Positions 18,264-27,467 are shown, counted from the first letter of the stretch. The stretch: DNA of 64,000 bases from Saprospirales bacterium (GCA_016703765.1 JADJBL010000019.1:1-64000), one strand, 5' to 3'. Notes: generated from the letters alone by a model not told the origin. Translations and numbers: made by a program.

Positions 18264-19688
18264 TTGGAAACAGAACCTGACAGTTTATTTGACCTTTTTT
18301 TACCCATTCTTACTCTTGATGTTCTAGCCCCTCCCACTCTGGAGATTTCCGGGGCTTTTGTGCTCATCGGTTTTTTACTATCCGGCTCCGCTCTGATCTC
18401 GAGCTCGGAAGTCGCCTTTTTCTCCCTTACCCATAACGACTTCCTTCGCCTTCGCGAAGAAGACTCTGCGCCGGCGCGGCGCATCCTCAAACTGAAGGAA
18501 AAACCCCGCACCTTGCTGGCCACCATCCTGATCAGCAACAATTTCATCAAGATCTCCATCGTACTGATCGCCAACTACCTGTTGACCAAGCTGCTCCCCG
18601 AAACGACCTTTTGGGGTCTGGCGACGAATATCAGGTCCTGGTTTCCGGCCATAACCATGAGCGAGGAGGGCCTCATCCAGATCATCATTTTCCTGGTCGC
18701 CGTGTTGGGCGTTTCCTTTTTGCTGGTCCTTTTCGGCGAGGTGGCGCCCAAGATCTACGCCAAGATCAACAACATCCGCATCGCCAAATTTATGTCGGCG
18801 CCCCTGGTGGGCCTGAACAGTGTTTTTTACCCCCTGAGCCGCATGCTGGTCAAGGGCAGCAGTATAATCGAAAAGCGGCTGGAAGCGCGCGGCCACGCGG
18901 GCAGCATCGCAAGCAGGAAAGACATCGGCGCGGCCATCGACCTGACCGTCCGCAGCGAGCAAAACGCTCCCGAGGAGATCGACATCCTCAAGAGCATCGT
19001 CAAATTCGGCGATGTGACCGTCAAACAGATCATGCGCTCGCGCGTCGACGTCGTTTCGGTGGACGAAGAGATCGGGTACCGCGAATTGCTGGCGGTGGTG
19101 AAGGAGTCGGGGTATTCGAGGATTCCCGTCTTCCGCGAGGACTTCGATCACGTCGTCGGCATCCTCTACGTCAAGGACCTGCTGGGCAACCTGGACGAAT
19201 CGGACGATTTTCGCTGGCAGGAGCTCGTGCGGCCCAATGTGCTCTACGTGCCCGAGGCCAAGCGCATCAACGATATGCTGAAGGAGTTCCAGTCTTCCCG
19301 GATGCACATGGCCATCGTGGTCGACGAATACGGCGGTACCTCGGGCATCGTGACCCTCGAAGACATCCTCGAAGAGGTGATCGGCGAGATCCGCGACGAG
19401 TTCGACGACGAGGTGGAGGTGCAGTACCGGCAGATCGACCCCTACAACTTCGTGTTCGAGGGCAAAACGCTCCTGAACGACGTTTGTCGCGTCCTGGGCA
19501 TCGAGACCAGCACCTTCGACCGGGTGCGGGGCGATTCGGATTCGTTGGCAGGCCTGATCCTGGAGAATTCGGGGCAGTTGCCGAAAAAAGGCGCCGACTA
19601 TCAAATTCAGGGCTACACCTTTAAAATAACGGCGGTCAGCAAGAGGAGGATCGAGGAGATACAGGTGACGTTGCCGGGGAAAGAGTAA
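18264..19688 (+). CDS. gldE: Gliding motility-associated protein GldE (CNNM/CBS/CorC-type)
   Basis: The 474-residue protein starts at the TTG at 18264 (METEPDSLFDLFLPILTLDV). Residues ~25-200 form the DUF21/CNNM membrane domain (GFLLSGSALISSSEVAFFSL, IIIFLVAVLGVSFLLVLFGE). Two CBS motifs follow: VTVKQIMRSRVDVVSVDEEI to VGILYVKDLLGNL, and MHMAIVVDEYGGTSGIVTLE to LEEVIGEI. The last ~90 residues are the CorC/HlyC-associated domain. GldE is named in Flavobacterium as a gliding protein that acts with GldD; family members elsewhere are linked to Mg or Co efflux. In Flavobacterium the order is ssb, gldE, gldD. Here gldD is found 8.3 kb away at 28010, beyond a set of unrelated genes. The TTG start is an odd choice but the frame has no better ATG near the signal. 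Confidence 0.9.
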   Translation: METEPDSLFDLFLPILTLDVLAPPTLEISGAFVLIGFLLSGSALISSSEVAFFSLTHNDFLRLREEDSAPARRILKLKEKPRTLLATILISNNFIKISIVLIANYLLTKLLPETTFWGLATNIRSWFPAITMSEEGLIQIIIFLVAVLGVSFLLVLFGEVAPKIYAKINNIRIAKFMSAPLVGLNSVFYPLSRMLVKGSSIIEKRLEARGHAGSIASRKDIGAAIDLTVRSEQNAPEEIDILKSIVKFGDVTVKQIMRSRVDVVSVDEEIGYRELLAVVKESGYSRIPVFREDFDHVVGILYVKDLLGNLDESDDFRWQELVRPNVLYVPEAKRINDMLKEFQSSRMHMAIVVDEYGGTSGIVTLEDILEEVIGEIRDEFDDEVEVQYRQIDPYNFVFEGKTLLNDVCRVLGIETSTFDRVRGDSDSLAGLILENSGQLPKKGADYQIQGYTFKITAVSKRRIEEIQVTLPGKE

Positions 19689-19696
19689 ACCACAAT

Positions 19697-20086
19697 ATGC
19701 CCTACACAAAAAAAGACCTCGAAGAATTGCCCATCTCCTTTTGCGAAAAGGATCAGGTATGGGTGTTGGTGGAATCTTTCGGCAAGGTTTCATGGGATGG
19801 GGCTAAAATTCCACTGGACGGAAGGACCTATAAAACCGGCGGCATCATTACCTTCCAAAATGGACAAGTATTCCGGGCCAGTTTTTATGTCAATACCGCG
19901 ACCTGGGCTTTGATCGACCCGGAGCATATATGTATCTATATCGACGAGGTCTGGTATCAGGTGGCGGAGCCCGAATTGCTCGCCAAATTGAATCTATCTC
20001 TCTCCGATATTTTCCCGCTCAGCTGGCAGACAGACCGGCCATTGGATCGCTACGGGCAGGGACCGTTTATCCTGGAACGAACCTGA
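19697..20086 (+). CDS. Hypothetical protein
   Basis: A 129-residue soluble protein starting MPYTKKDLEELPISFCEKDQ, 8 bases after gldE, so it may be read from the same transcript. It has no signal peptide or membrane segment. The middle is rich in aromatic residues and beta-strand-like (RASFYVNTATWALIDPEHIC). I do not recognise the family. It is not GldD, which normally follows gldE. Confidence 0.6.
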   Translation: MPYTKKDLEELPISFCEKDQVWVLVESFGKVSWDGAKIPLDGRTYKTGGIITFQNGQVFRASFYVNTATWALIDPEHICIYIDEVWYQVAEPELLAKLNLSLSDIFPLSWQTDRPLDRYGQGPFILERT

Positions 20087-20108
20087 ACAAGCCGAACGGA
20101 TACCCAAC

Positions 20109-20675
20109 ATGGCAGATATTCCTATCCTCGACGATTTTGCCCAATCCTCTTCGCATTCTTCCGGGATGCAGGCGCAAAAAGTGTTCATCGGCGCCGAAAT
20201 CGGCCTGTGGGTATTGGCGCTGTTGGAACTGGCGATGTCGGAGTTTTTGGATATGCGTTTTCCGATCGACCTATCGTTTTTCCCCTACCGCCTCTGGCCC
20301 GGTTTCACCTTTCTAGCTTTGTTTTATGTGATCTTCCCGGTCTGGCTCTTCGGCAGCGAGGGCTGGAAGCGGCATATCGGCAGTCACCTGACGGGGCTGT
20401 TCATCGCCGCCGGCACGTTTTTCAGTTTTATGCGAATAGATCATGTATTCAATGATTCCGCTTTGGCCCACGAGGGGACACTAGATCTATGTATGGGTCT
20501 GCTCGAAATCTCCTATATCCCTCTCTTCCTCACCGTGCTTGTTTTCCTGATCCGAAAATTCAGTCCTCGCGGCAGGAAGTTCTTTTGGGCCGTGCTGTTG
20601 CGGCTGATATTGGTGACGGGGTTGTTGGCATTTGCGATTTGGGGGTGGGTTGATTGGTGGAGGGGGAAGTGGTAG
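20109..20675 (+). CDS. Small integral membrane protein
   Basis: This 188-residue protein starts MADIPILDDFAQSSSHSSGM. Four hydrophobic segments are visible: IGAEIGLWVLALLELAMSEF, LWPGFTFLALFYVIFPVWLF, HLTGLFIAAGTFFSFM and IPLFLTVLVFLI with FWAVLLRLILVTGLLAFAIW. It follows the previous gene by 22 bases and is probably in the same operon. No known family is recognised. Confidence 0.65.
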   Translation: MADIPILDDFAQSSSHSSGMQAQKVFIGAEIGLWVLALLELAMSEFLDMRFPIDLSFFPYRLWPGFTFLALFYVIFPVWLFGSEGWKRHIGSHLTGLFIAAGTFFSFMRIDHVFNDSALAHEGTLDLCMGLLEISYIPLFLTVLVFLIRKFSPRGRKFFWAVLLRLILVTGLLAFAIWGWVDWWRGKW

Positions 20676-20797
20676 GGATATTTAGCTTAATCGAAATTTA
20701 TGATTACAGGTAGGGTTCTGCTAATTTTGAAAAAATACCACTTGTCCTTATTGATCCGGCCGCTTGCCTTCCCCTGCCGGCGCAAGCTATCAACCCC

Positions 20798-21523
20798 TTG
20801 AGGGAATACCGGATGAGGCCCGAACATTTTAACCTGGCCTATGAGGAGGTCAAAGTAAATACCCCCGACGGGTACGCTCTGAACGTCTGGATCATGGAAC
20901 CTGCCGGGGGCAATACCAGGGGATTCAGTTTTATCATCGCCGGGAGCGATGCGGGCAACATGGGTTTCTCCCTGCCCTACGCTTTTCACTTGCTGAATCA
21001 GGGATTCGGCGTCATCACCTTCGATTACCGGGGCTTCGGCGAAAGCTCCGACTTTGCATATAACCCGGACAACCTGTACCACGCCGAGTACATCGCCGAT
21101 TTTGTGGCCGTATGCAAGTGGGTCAGAGCCGAAAAACAGCCCGGGAAGATCGGCGTGCTGGCCTTTTCCATGGGCACCCTGATCGCGGCGGCGGGCTATG
21201 AGTCCGCCGAATATGACCTGCTCGTCGGCGAGGCCGTTATCAAATCCCCGGAATTGGTGGCGCAGCGCATTAAACTTCAAAAAGGCAAGGACCTGATTCT
21301 GCCGGAAAGCGCGAAGACCGACGGGGCGAAGCTTTCTTCGATCGAGGTTCCCATCCTCCTCTTCGCCTCCGTCTCGGATCCTATCACTACGCTGGAAGAT
21401 AACCAGGAGATCGCCGCCCAGCGCCCCAACCGGAAGCTGCTGACTTTCGAAGGGGAGCACCTCCGGGGCGCTTATGCGCTGGGGATAGAGCGATATGTCG
21501 CGGAGATCGTGGATTTTTTATAG
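20798..21523 (+). CDS. Alpha/beta hydrolase
   Basis: FNLAYEEVKVNTPDGYALNV opens the fold. FSFIIAGSDAGNM takes the place of the usual HGxG oxyanion loop, VITFDYRGFGESS is the conserved strand, and LAFSMGTLIAAAG carries the nucleophile Ser in a S-x-G elbow (F-S-M-G). Asp in SVSDPIT and His in GEHLRGAY complete the triad. About 240 residues. The start is uncertain: the frame is open from about 20715 without ATG, and the ATG at 20700 in another frame would give a plausible membrane-type N-terminus if a base were missing. The substrate is unknown. Confidence 0.8.
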   Translation: MREYRMRPEHFNLAYEEVKVNTPDGYALNVWIMEPAGGNTRGFSFIIAGSDAGNMGFSLPYAFHLLNQGFGVITFDYRGFGESSDFAYNPDNLYHAEYIADFVAVCKWVRAEKQPGKIGVLAFSMGTLIAAAGYESAEYDLLVGEAVIKSPELVAQRIKLQKGKDLILPESAKTDGAKLSSIEVPILLFASVSDPITTLEDNQEIAAQRPNRKLLTFEGEHLRGAYALGIERYVAEIVDFL

Positions 21524-21575
21524 ACGTATTTTTGTAAAACTCCGGGGACGGAATAGTCGATCGGAAACGTTTAAA

Positions 21576-21950
21576 ATGAATAGCATATATACCATCATAG
21601 GTTTTAGCTTATTGCTTGTAACTTGTTCTTGTCAGTCAAGTTCAATGAAAGAGGGGAAGCTGTATATTCTTTCACCAGAAGGGCAAAGGCCTCAAGGAGC
21701 AAGTTTAATGACTTATTGGTGGGAACGGATGGGATATTATGCCAAGTTTAATATTATTCTTGTTGATACCCTTGATGCAATTTATGCTTATGAACTCAAT
21801 TTAAAATGTGGAACAGGACTGGATGAATTAAGGGCCCCTATTGTTTCTTCGTTTACAACCTCGAAGATGATTACCAGGTTTAAAAAATATCTCAAGCTAA
21901 ACCAAAGAGGTTTGAAAATGGGAAGTAGATCCACAAATAATGTAGATTAG
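21576..21950 (+). CDS. Small lipoprotein of unknown function
   Basis: MNSIYTIIGFSLLLVTCSCQ is a lipoprotein signal with a Cys after LLVTC or TCSC. The mature part is about 100 residues (KLYILSPEGQRPQGASLM and so on) without a recognisable domain. It lies in AT-rich DNA different from the preceding genes. Confidence 0.55.
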   Translation: MNSIYTIIGFSLLLVTCSCQSSSMKEGKLYILSPEGQRPQGASLMTYWWERMGYYAKFNIILVDTLDAIYAYELNLKCGTGLDELRAPIVSSFTTSKMITRFKKYLKLNQRGLKMGSRSTNNVD

Positions 21951-22155
21951 TGTAAATAGAGACACTATTAGAGATACTCGGTTTTATGGACTACGGAGCT
22001 TTCTAAAAGAGGAGATGGAAGGGTTGCCCAGTACGCGAAGAATGACAGAAGAAGAGGAGATTGTTCTTGATGCGAAGTTAAGGAGGATTGAATATGACCC
22101 GAATAACTATAGTGGAAAAAAAAAGTATAAGGAACAAAAACTAAACACAACTTAG
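21943..22155 (+). pseudogene. Orphan ORF fragment without clear start
   Basis: The frame is open from 21946 with no ATG until 22015 and encodes a charged segment (FLKEEMEGLPSTRRMTEEEE, then LRRIEYDPNNYSGKKKYKEQ) with a stop at 22153. It looks like the C-terminal end of a larger protein. No family can be named. Confidence 0.35.
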
Positions 22156-22219
22156 TGCATGCATCAATTCATACACATTCACTACTTGGCGCAAGCACTA
22201 AAAAGTTTCAAATAAAAAT

Positions 22220-22717
22220 ATGAAAAAATTAATAAGTATCCTTATCGTTTTTGCAGGATTAGTTGAATCATCCGGCCAGGTTAATGATGATTCAATTCGG
22301 CAAATAGTGCTCAGGAAAGCTATCGTGGATAGTCTTTACGTTTTTGGGAGTTGGGATGACGAAGGGGGTACTGAAACTCATTTGAGATACTTAGGTGTGA
22401 TTAGAACCGATGAATGTAATTACAAAATAATGACTTCATGCTGGATTTGGGGTTTTGTCAAAGCAGAGCGCAAACAATAGGCTTTTGATGTTTAATTAGA
22501 TAGGAATGAATATATTGGAAATTATTATTTGACCACGAGGGATGATTTGCCGGAAAAAATTGAGAGCAATAATCTTGTATTTATAAATTCGGAAGATGAC
22601 AACTGCGATAAACGAGTAGTAACAAAACTGTCATTTGAAAATGGAGTTCCGAAGGAATTTTTCTTAGAATGTAGGCCTGGAATTGGAAGTTTTTATTCCT
22701 TCAGTGAAGAAGAATAA
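22220..22717 (+). pseudogene. Small secreted protein, interrupted
   Basis: MKKLISILIVFAGLVESSGQ is a signal peptide, followed by 66 residues to a stop at 22478. The next frame continues the protein (RNEYIGNYYLTTRDDLPEKI to SFYSFSEEE, end 22717). At least one frameshift and one stop separate the halves. The function is unknown. Confidence 0.5.
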
Positions 22718-22745
22718 AATAGAAAACAGGATACAACTTTGTACA

Positions 22746-22786
22746 TAACGCTCAGGCGGGCTAAACGTCCCACGCCTACCACGTTA
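22746..22786. repeat. attC-like imperfect dyad
   Basis: TAACG (22746-22750) and CGTTA (22782-22786) face each other, with AGGCG (22754-22758) and CGCCT (22773-22777) inside. The shape recalls an integron attC site, but the outer boxes do not match the RYYYAAC/GTTRRRY consensus exactly. Confidence 0.35.
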
Positions 22787-22833
22787 GTAACAAGCGCAAA
22801 GCACGACATAAAGCAAAAACAAAACACCCCTCA

Positions 22834-23241
22834 ATGAATGAAATCATAAAACAACTAACCCAAAAGCCCAAAATACTCTTTCTAGTAGACAGCATAGGCG
22901 CATTACTTACCGCCCTTTTGTTATCTACAGTTTTGAGAACATTTGACGAATACTTTGGAATGCCTCAAACAATACTGGCTTATCTTTCCATAATTCCAGT
23001 AATTTTTTGCCTTTATTCGATTTCTTGCTTTTTTCTTTTGACCGACACCTGGAAGCCGTTTTTAAGAGCAATCAGCATTGCTAATTTGATTTATTGTTGC
23101 TTGACAATGGGGCTTGTAATATATTATTTTCAAAGCCTTACTATTTTAGGTGTTACTTATTTTGTAGTAGAGGTAGCTATAGTATGTGCATTGGTTTTCA
23201 TCGAACTTAAAACTGCTAATAATTCCATAACGGGGGAATAG
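22834..23241 (+). CDS. Small four-helix membrane protein
   Basis: 135 residues starting MNEIIKQLTQKPKILFLVDS. Four hydrophobic segments are seen: VDSIGALLTALLLSTVL, ILAYLSIIPVIFCLYSISCF, AISIANLIYCCLTMGLVIYY and GVTYFVVEVAIVCALVFI. No family is recognised. The next gene begins 11 bases later and encodes a similar small membrane protein, so the two may work together. Confidence 0.6.
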   Translation: MNEIIKQLTQKPKILFLVDSIGALLTALLLSTVLRTFDEYFGMPQTILAYLSIIPVIFCLYSISCFFLLTDTWKPFLRAISIANLIYCCLTMGLVIYYFQSLTILGVTYFVVEVAIVCALVFIELKTANNSITGE

Positions 23242-23252
23242 ATTTTATTTAT

Positions 23253-23680
23253 ATGACACAAATAGTGAAAAATATTTTGAAGATTACTTTCATTATTGAT
23301 GCAATAATTGCAGTTGGATTTGGTTTGTACTCCTGGTTTTACCCTCACGCAACCTTTGGAACTATCATATCAATCCCGGAAACACATTCATCTGAATTTT
23401 TAGCAATTCTTTCCAGTTTGTCCTTACTCTACATTTTAATTGGGTTAACTTCTCTGATTGGCGCCAAAGCAACCTTCCCAACTAATATTTGGATTGGCTT
23501 ATTAATGATAGCAAGACACGTACTTGAGGGGTATTGAAAATTATGGATATTGGAAAGGAATGGTTAATTGGCAACCCATATCCCGACATTATAATCCATT
23601 CTGTTTTTACAATCGTATATATTTGGGCAATCTATTTCACATATAAAAATTACCACGCAATTGGCAATACAAGAACCTAA
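23253..23680 (+). CDS. Small membrane protein (one frameshift)
   Basis: MTQIVKNILKITFIIDAIIA starts a protein with hydrophobic segments IIDAIIAVGFGLYSWFY, FLAILSSLSLLYILIGLTSL and NIWIGLLMIARHVLEG. A shift near 23540 joins it to KEWLIGNPYPDIIIHSVFTI and VYIWAIYFTYKNYHAIGNTR, ending at 23680 and adding a fourth segment. The function is unknown. Confidence 0.55.
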
Positions 23681-23820
23681 GGCAGACAATCGCGTTATAG
23701 TTTTACTTTCAAACAGTTTTGTGGTTAGAGGAAAGTTCAGTTCTCCGAATGAACTTTTGAGCTGAAAAGCGATCTCATCGAAAATCTGCAAGACAACGTA
23801 AGAACTAAAAAATAGCTATA

Positions 23821-24499
23821 TGAAAACTAAAAAACTGTTTTTGTTTCTAATTATGGGATTGAAGGCCACTTTTGGCTTTTGCTATACTTACGTGTCATAA
23901 AAAAGTACAAGGAGAAAATCGCAACAACAGACACGATCAAACTCTATGGACGTCCATGGTCTGCTGATTGTTCCCTTTTAGTTCATCAATACAACCTTGG
24001 AGACACCTTGATTTTTGCTCTTGGTGATGATGAAGGCAGCCCAATAGTTAACCCTGACTCTACAACGGAAGCGTTTTTTGAGTTTCGACCCTTTATTTGT
24101 AGTCTGGATATCCTACGAGTGAAGCAAGGGAAGGTTCTCGGATCAATAAAAGAAGGGGTTATTTCTTATCCATTAAATTTGTTTGAAGCCAACTTGTGGG
24201 ATTGTCCTCAAATTGTTTCGAACGTTGAATTGCAAGAATATGCACACTCGCCAAAAGATATCACAATATTCCCCAATCCGTCAAATGGAAATGTTGAAAT
24301 AAGATATGATAATCAATTCCTGGATGTAAACTCCATTGTGGTCTATTCAATAGAAGGAAGGATAATCAGAGCATATAACAATATTGGAAAAGAGACTAAA
24401 GGCTCAATTCCTATTAATGATTTGCCACAAGGAGTTTATATATTTGATATTAACTGCGGCGAATATCGTTTAAATAAAAAGGTAATTGTGATAAGATGA
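23821..24499 (+). CDS. Secreted protein with T9SS type A sorting domain (frameshifted)
   Basis: MKTKKLFLFLIMGLKATFGF is a signal peptide. After a frame change near 23900 the frame KYKEKIATTDTIKLYGRPWS onward stays open to 24499. The middle domain (YNLGDTLIFALGDDEGSP, Cys near 24110) resembles small T9SS cargo of other Saprospiria. The last ~75 residues are a sorting domain (DITIFPNPSNGNVEIRYDNQ, then GVYIFDINCGEYRLNKKVIV). The N-terminal part may lack a few dozen residues at the frame break. Confidence 0.6.
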
Positions 24500-24684
24500 G
24501 AAGTACTTGGACCAGATCTTTTCTGACCAGGAACTCAATGATTGCAAAGGGTTTGGAGAGTTTGGGAATTTGGGGTATATTGGGGAGGGGAAGGTGGAGT
24601 ATATGCAGATTAGGGAGAGAAGTTCACAACAACCAGAATAAGAAATACCCAACCAGAAGGGCTGTTGACATAGAAAAAAAAGCA

Positions 24685-24920
24685 ATGATAGAAAAAGTCA
24701 AAGATTGGCAAGACCTTTCCTTATCTCCCGCCTTGTTTTGGGATACGGATTCTTCTAAAATAAAACTTGACACACATGCCAAAACGATCGTGGAGAGGGT
24801 GGTCATGCATGGTACATTAATCGGACCCTGAGTTTTTGTAGTGCGTATTTCTTTGTCCCAAAGTCAGATTTCAGATGTTACATGTTGAAACAGTCGAACC
24901 CGACACACTGGAATTATTAA
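24685..24920 (+). pseudogene. DUF6922-like antitoxin remnant of an AbiEii-type pair
   Basis: MIEKVKDWQDLSLSPALFWD and DTHAKTIVERVVMHGTL match the start of the small partner proteins that precede AbiEii toxins. The normal middle (DW...YG...) is missing. After a frame change near 24815 the known end returns: RTLSFCSAYF, then PKSDFRCYMLKQSNPTHWNY, stop at 24918. The end overlaps the toxin start by 46 bases, the usual layout. The gap is about 30 codons. Family recognition is from memory and was not searched. Confidence 0.55.
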
Positions 24921-25489
24921 GAAGATTAATGGACAGGCCCTACCTGTCAACTTTCTGCTTGGTTGGAGGCACATCACTGTCACTTCAAATAGGCCACAGG
25001 AGGTCTATTGATCTCGATCTGTTTTCGGAAACGGATTTTGACGGCGATGAGCTTTTAAGGAGCCTGGCTCAGGATTTCCAGCACATCGAAGTTTTAACCA
25101 AGATGAAAGGCACGTTACTGACTCGGATTCAAGGCATAAAAGTAGATTTTTTGAGATTCAATTATCCGATGATTCGCCCGTTGATGACGGTGGGAAACCT
25201 CCGACTTCTTACTCCGGAAGATATTGCACCGATGAAATTAGACGCTATCGCTGGAAGAGGTAAAAAGAAAGATTTCTATGACATATATTTTCTATTGGAA
25301 ACAATACCCCTGCAAGAAATGCTCTCCTTGCATCACGAGAAATTTAAGTTAAGCACGACTTTTCACATAGTAAAAAGTTTGACTTATTTTGAAGATGCAG
25401 AGGAAGATGATCCACCTGTTTTGATGAAAAGGCAGATAACGTGGTCACAGGTCAAAAAAAAGATATTGGCGGCTGTTGCCTCTTTATAA
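24875..25489 (+). CDS. Nucleotidyltransferase toxin of the AbiEii/AbiGii type
   Basis: The 204-residue protein begins MLHVETVEPDTLELLRRLMD. The motif GGTSLSLQIGHRRSIDLDLF (GGTxxxxxxGHRxSxDxD) is the nucleotidyltransferase signature, and LLTPEDIAPMKLDAIAGRGK carries the second conserved block (DIAxxKxxAIxxRG.KKDFYDIY). AbiEii-type toxins modify tRNA or other targets and cause growth arrest on phage infection. The toxin reads cleanly, whereas its partner upstream is damaged. If the damage is real, the toxin must be silent or controlled otherwise. Confidence 0.85.
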   Translation: MLHVETVEPDTLELLRRLMDRPYLSTFCLVGGTSLSLQIGHRRSIDLDLFSETDFDGDELLRSLAQDFQHIEVLTKMKGTLLTRIQGIKVDFLRFNYPMIRPLMTVGNLRLLTPEDIAPMKLDAIAGRGKKKDFYDIYFLLETIPLQEMLSLHHEKFKLSTTFHIVKSLTYFEDAEEDDPPVLMKRQITWSQVKKKILAAVASL

Positions 25490-25569
25490 TTGTTGTAGGG
25501 AATACTCGACCATTCCAAAAACTGCGAACAACAAAACCAAAAGAGTAGAATTAATAAAATTTTCATTTC

Positions 25570-25977
25570 ATGAAAACCGCCTTAAACTTGAAAGAAAACC
25601 CATTCGTTCTCCTCCTGTTTACAACAATAATTTTGTTATTAGCACTTGCTTTACGGCCAATCGCCAACGTGGATTTTCAGGACAAGGTGGTGTTCGGTAT
25701 CCCTCTGGACAATATGGTATGGATCATTCCTTTGTTTCTAATGTCCTTTTGGCTGCTTTATTTGGCAACAAAGAAATTTCTTTATTCCCCAACCGTTACC
25801 TGGATACACGTGCTCACGACAGTTATCACAACCCTATTAATTGTGGCTTTGCTATACATCGGCATCACTCCTTCACCATATACAAGCGACAGACACGAGC
25901 TAATTGGTAATGCAATGCAAATGCTGACTTTGATATTTGTATTAGGCCAACTCTTTTTATTGCCAATATTGGACTAG
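25570..25977 (+). CDS. Small membrane protein
   Basis: 135 residues starting MKTALNLKENPFVLLLFTTI. Hydrophobic segments: FVLLLFTTIILLLALAL, MVWIIPLFLMSFWLLYLAT, VLTTVITTLLIVALLYIGI and MLTLIFVLGQLFLLPIL. No family recognised. It follows the toxin gene with an 80-base gap. Confidence 0.6.
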   Translation: MKTALNLKENPFVLLLFTTIILLLALALRPIANVDFQDKVVFGIPLDNMVWIIPLFLMSFWLLYLATKKFLYSPTVTWIHVLTTVITTLLIVALLYIGITPSPYTSDRHELIGNAMQMLTLIFVLGQLFLLPILD

Positions 25978-26033
25978 GCATACTGGGGAGACGCAAAGCA
26001 TAATGATCCGAAGCATCAACAAGCGATCCACAT

Positions 26034-26459
26034 ATGGACAGCGTTAACCAAAAAATAGAAGCCAACAAGCAGCTCGTCCACCTTTGGATTTTGGACGGGT
26101 GGAACAACAACCGTAACCAAGAAGTAGTCGACCAGGTTTTTGCTCAGGATTGGGTGGACGGTAACCCGACTTTTCCCGACCAACCAAAAGGAATTGAAGG
26201 TGCAATGTATTTTGTGGAACAATACCGCAACGCCCTACCGGACATTCAATTCAAAATTACGCACCTTATTGCCGACACGGACTATGTTACATTTCGCTTT
26301 GTGGCAGCAGCAACACACAAAGGCACTTTGATGGGTATTCCTGCGACTGGGAAAAAGGTTACGGTGACAGGAATTGTAATTCATAAAGTGGAGAACGGAC
26401 GATTTGCGAAATCCTGGAACGAAGTGGACTTGCTCGGACTGAAAATGCAGCTTGAATAG
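26034..26459 (+). CDS. SnoaL-like (NTF2-fold) protein, ester-cyclase type
   Basis: This 141-residue protein starts MDSVNQKIEANKQLVHLWIL. GIEGAMYFVEQYRNALPDIQ, THLIADTDYVTFRFVAAATH, GTLMGIPATGKKVTVTGIVI and HKVENGRFAKSWNEVDLLGL are the signature stretches of the SnoaL-like polyketide-cyclase/ester-cyclase group. The fold is a small alpha+beta barrel. The natural substrate cannot be told. Confidence 0.85.
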   Translation: MDSVNQKIEANKQLVHLWILDGWNNNRNQEVVDQVFAQDWVDGNPTFPDQPKGIEGAMYFVEQYRNALPDIQFKITHLIADTDYVTFRFVAAATHKGTLMGIPATGKKVTVTGIVIHKVENGRFAKSWNEVDLLGLKMQLE

Positions 26460-26503
26460 AAATGACAAAAATAATTTGAGAGATTCACATTAAAATATAA
26501 GGC

Positions 26504-26869
26504 ATGAACAACACAAACAACCACGATGAGCGTATAGCAAAAATCACGTTCGCCTCCGTATATCCACATTATCTCACAAAAGTGGAGAAGAAAGGCAGAA
26601 CAAAAGAAGAATTGCATCAGGTTATAGCCTGGTTAACAGGCTTCGACAACAATAAACTGCAGGAGCTAATAAAAGAAAAGGTAACTTTTGAAACATTCTT
26701 CCAGCATGCTTCCCTAAACCCCAATGCGCGCCTCATCACCGGAGTAATCTGTGGGTATCGAGTAGAGGAAATCGAGAATCCTTTGACTCAAAAGGCGAGG
26801 TATTTGGACAAGTTGGTGGATGAATTGGCGAAGGGCAGGAAGATGGAGAAGATTTTACGTGGGGAATAG
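26504..26869 (+). CDS. DUF2200 family protein
   Basis: [76 protein letters not shown] and [20 protein letters not shown] follow the DUF2200 family from end to end at its normal length of ~120 residues. The function is unknown. These genes often travel in accessory DNA. Confidence 0.85.
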   Translation: MNNTNNHDERIAKITFASVYPHYLTKVEKKGRTKEELHQVIAWLTGFDNNKLQELIKEKVTFETFFQHASLNPNARLITGVICGYRVEEIENPLTQKARYLDKLVDELAKGRKMEKILRGE

Positions 26870-26939
26870 GATAGCTAAAAGCCGGCTCATAGCAAATCTG
26901 CAAAACATTAGCAACACCCTGACCAGCGACCCGAATAGA

Positions 26940-27467
26940 ATGAATAATATTGAAATCAAAAAGGTATCCATATCCGACATCGACCGATTGCAAGAAATTG
27001 GCAGACAAACTTTTTTTGAAACATTTTCTGCCTGGAATAGCGCAGAGAATATGAAAAAATATTTAGACGAAGAATTTTCTGTTGAAAACCTGACTGCTGA
27101 ACTGAACGACCAGAACGCTGAATTATACTTTGCGACACTTGACGACTATGTGATCGGCTACCTGAAAATAAACTTTGGACCATCACAGACAGAGTTACAA
27201 GACGACAAAGCCATTGAAATTGAGCGAATTTACGTTCTAAAAGACTTTCACGGAAAGAATCTGGGACAGCTGCTCTACGAAAAGGCAATCCAAATTGCAA
27301 GACAGAAAAATGCCGACTACATTTGGTTAGGTGTTTGGGAAGAAAACTCAAGAGCGATTAATTTTTACAAGAAAAATGGTTTCATAGATTTTGACAAGCA
27401 CATTTTCAAATTAGGGAATGAAGAGCAGACGGACATCATGATGAAACTAAAGTTGAAGGACGAATAA
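26940..27467 (+). CDS. GNAT N-acetyltransferase
   Basis: The ATG at 26940 (MNNIEIKKVSISDIDRLQEI) is preferred over upstream starts, as it begins the fold. IGRQTFFETFSAWNSAENMK is typical of spermidine/PaiA-like members. IEIERIYVLKDFHGKNLGQL with LLYEKA is the acetyl-CoA-binding motif A, and IWLGVWEENSRAINFYKKNG with F is motif B. 175 residues. It probably acetylates a small amine or a protein; the substrate is unknown. Confidence 0.85.
   Translation: MNNIEIKKVSISDIDRLQEIGRQTFFETFSAWNSAENMKKYLDEEFSVENLTAELNDQNAELYFATLDDYVIGYLKINFGPSQTELQDDKAIEIERIYVLKDFHGKNLGQLLYEKAIQIARQKNADYIWLGVWEENSRAINFYKKNGFIDFDKHIFKLGNEEQTDIMMKLKLKDE

Noticed and set aside
18378..19793. 471-residue minus-strand frame opposite gldE
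   Set aside because: Its composition is antisense-like (many His, Asp, Gln) with no recognisable domain, whereas gldE matches throughout.
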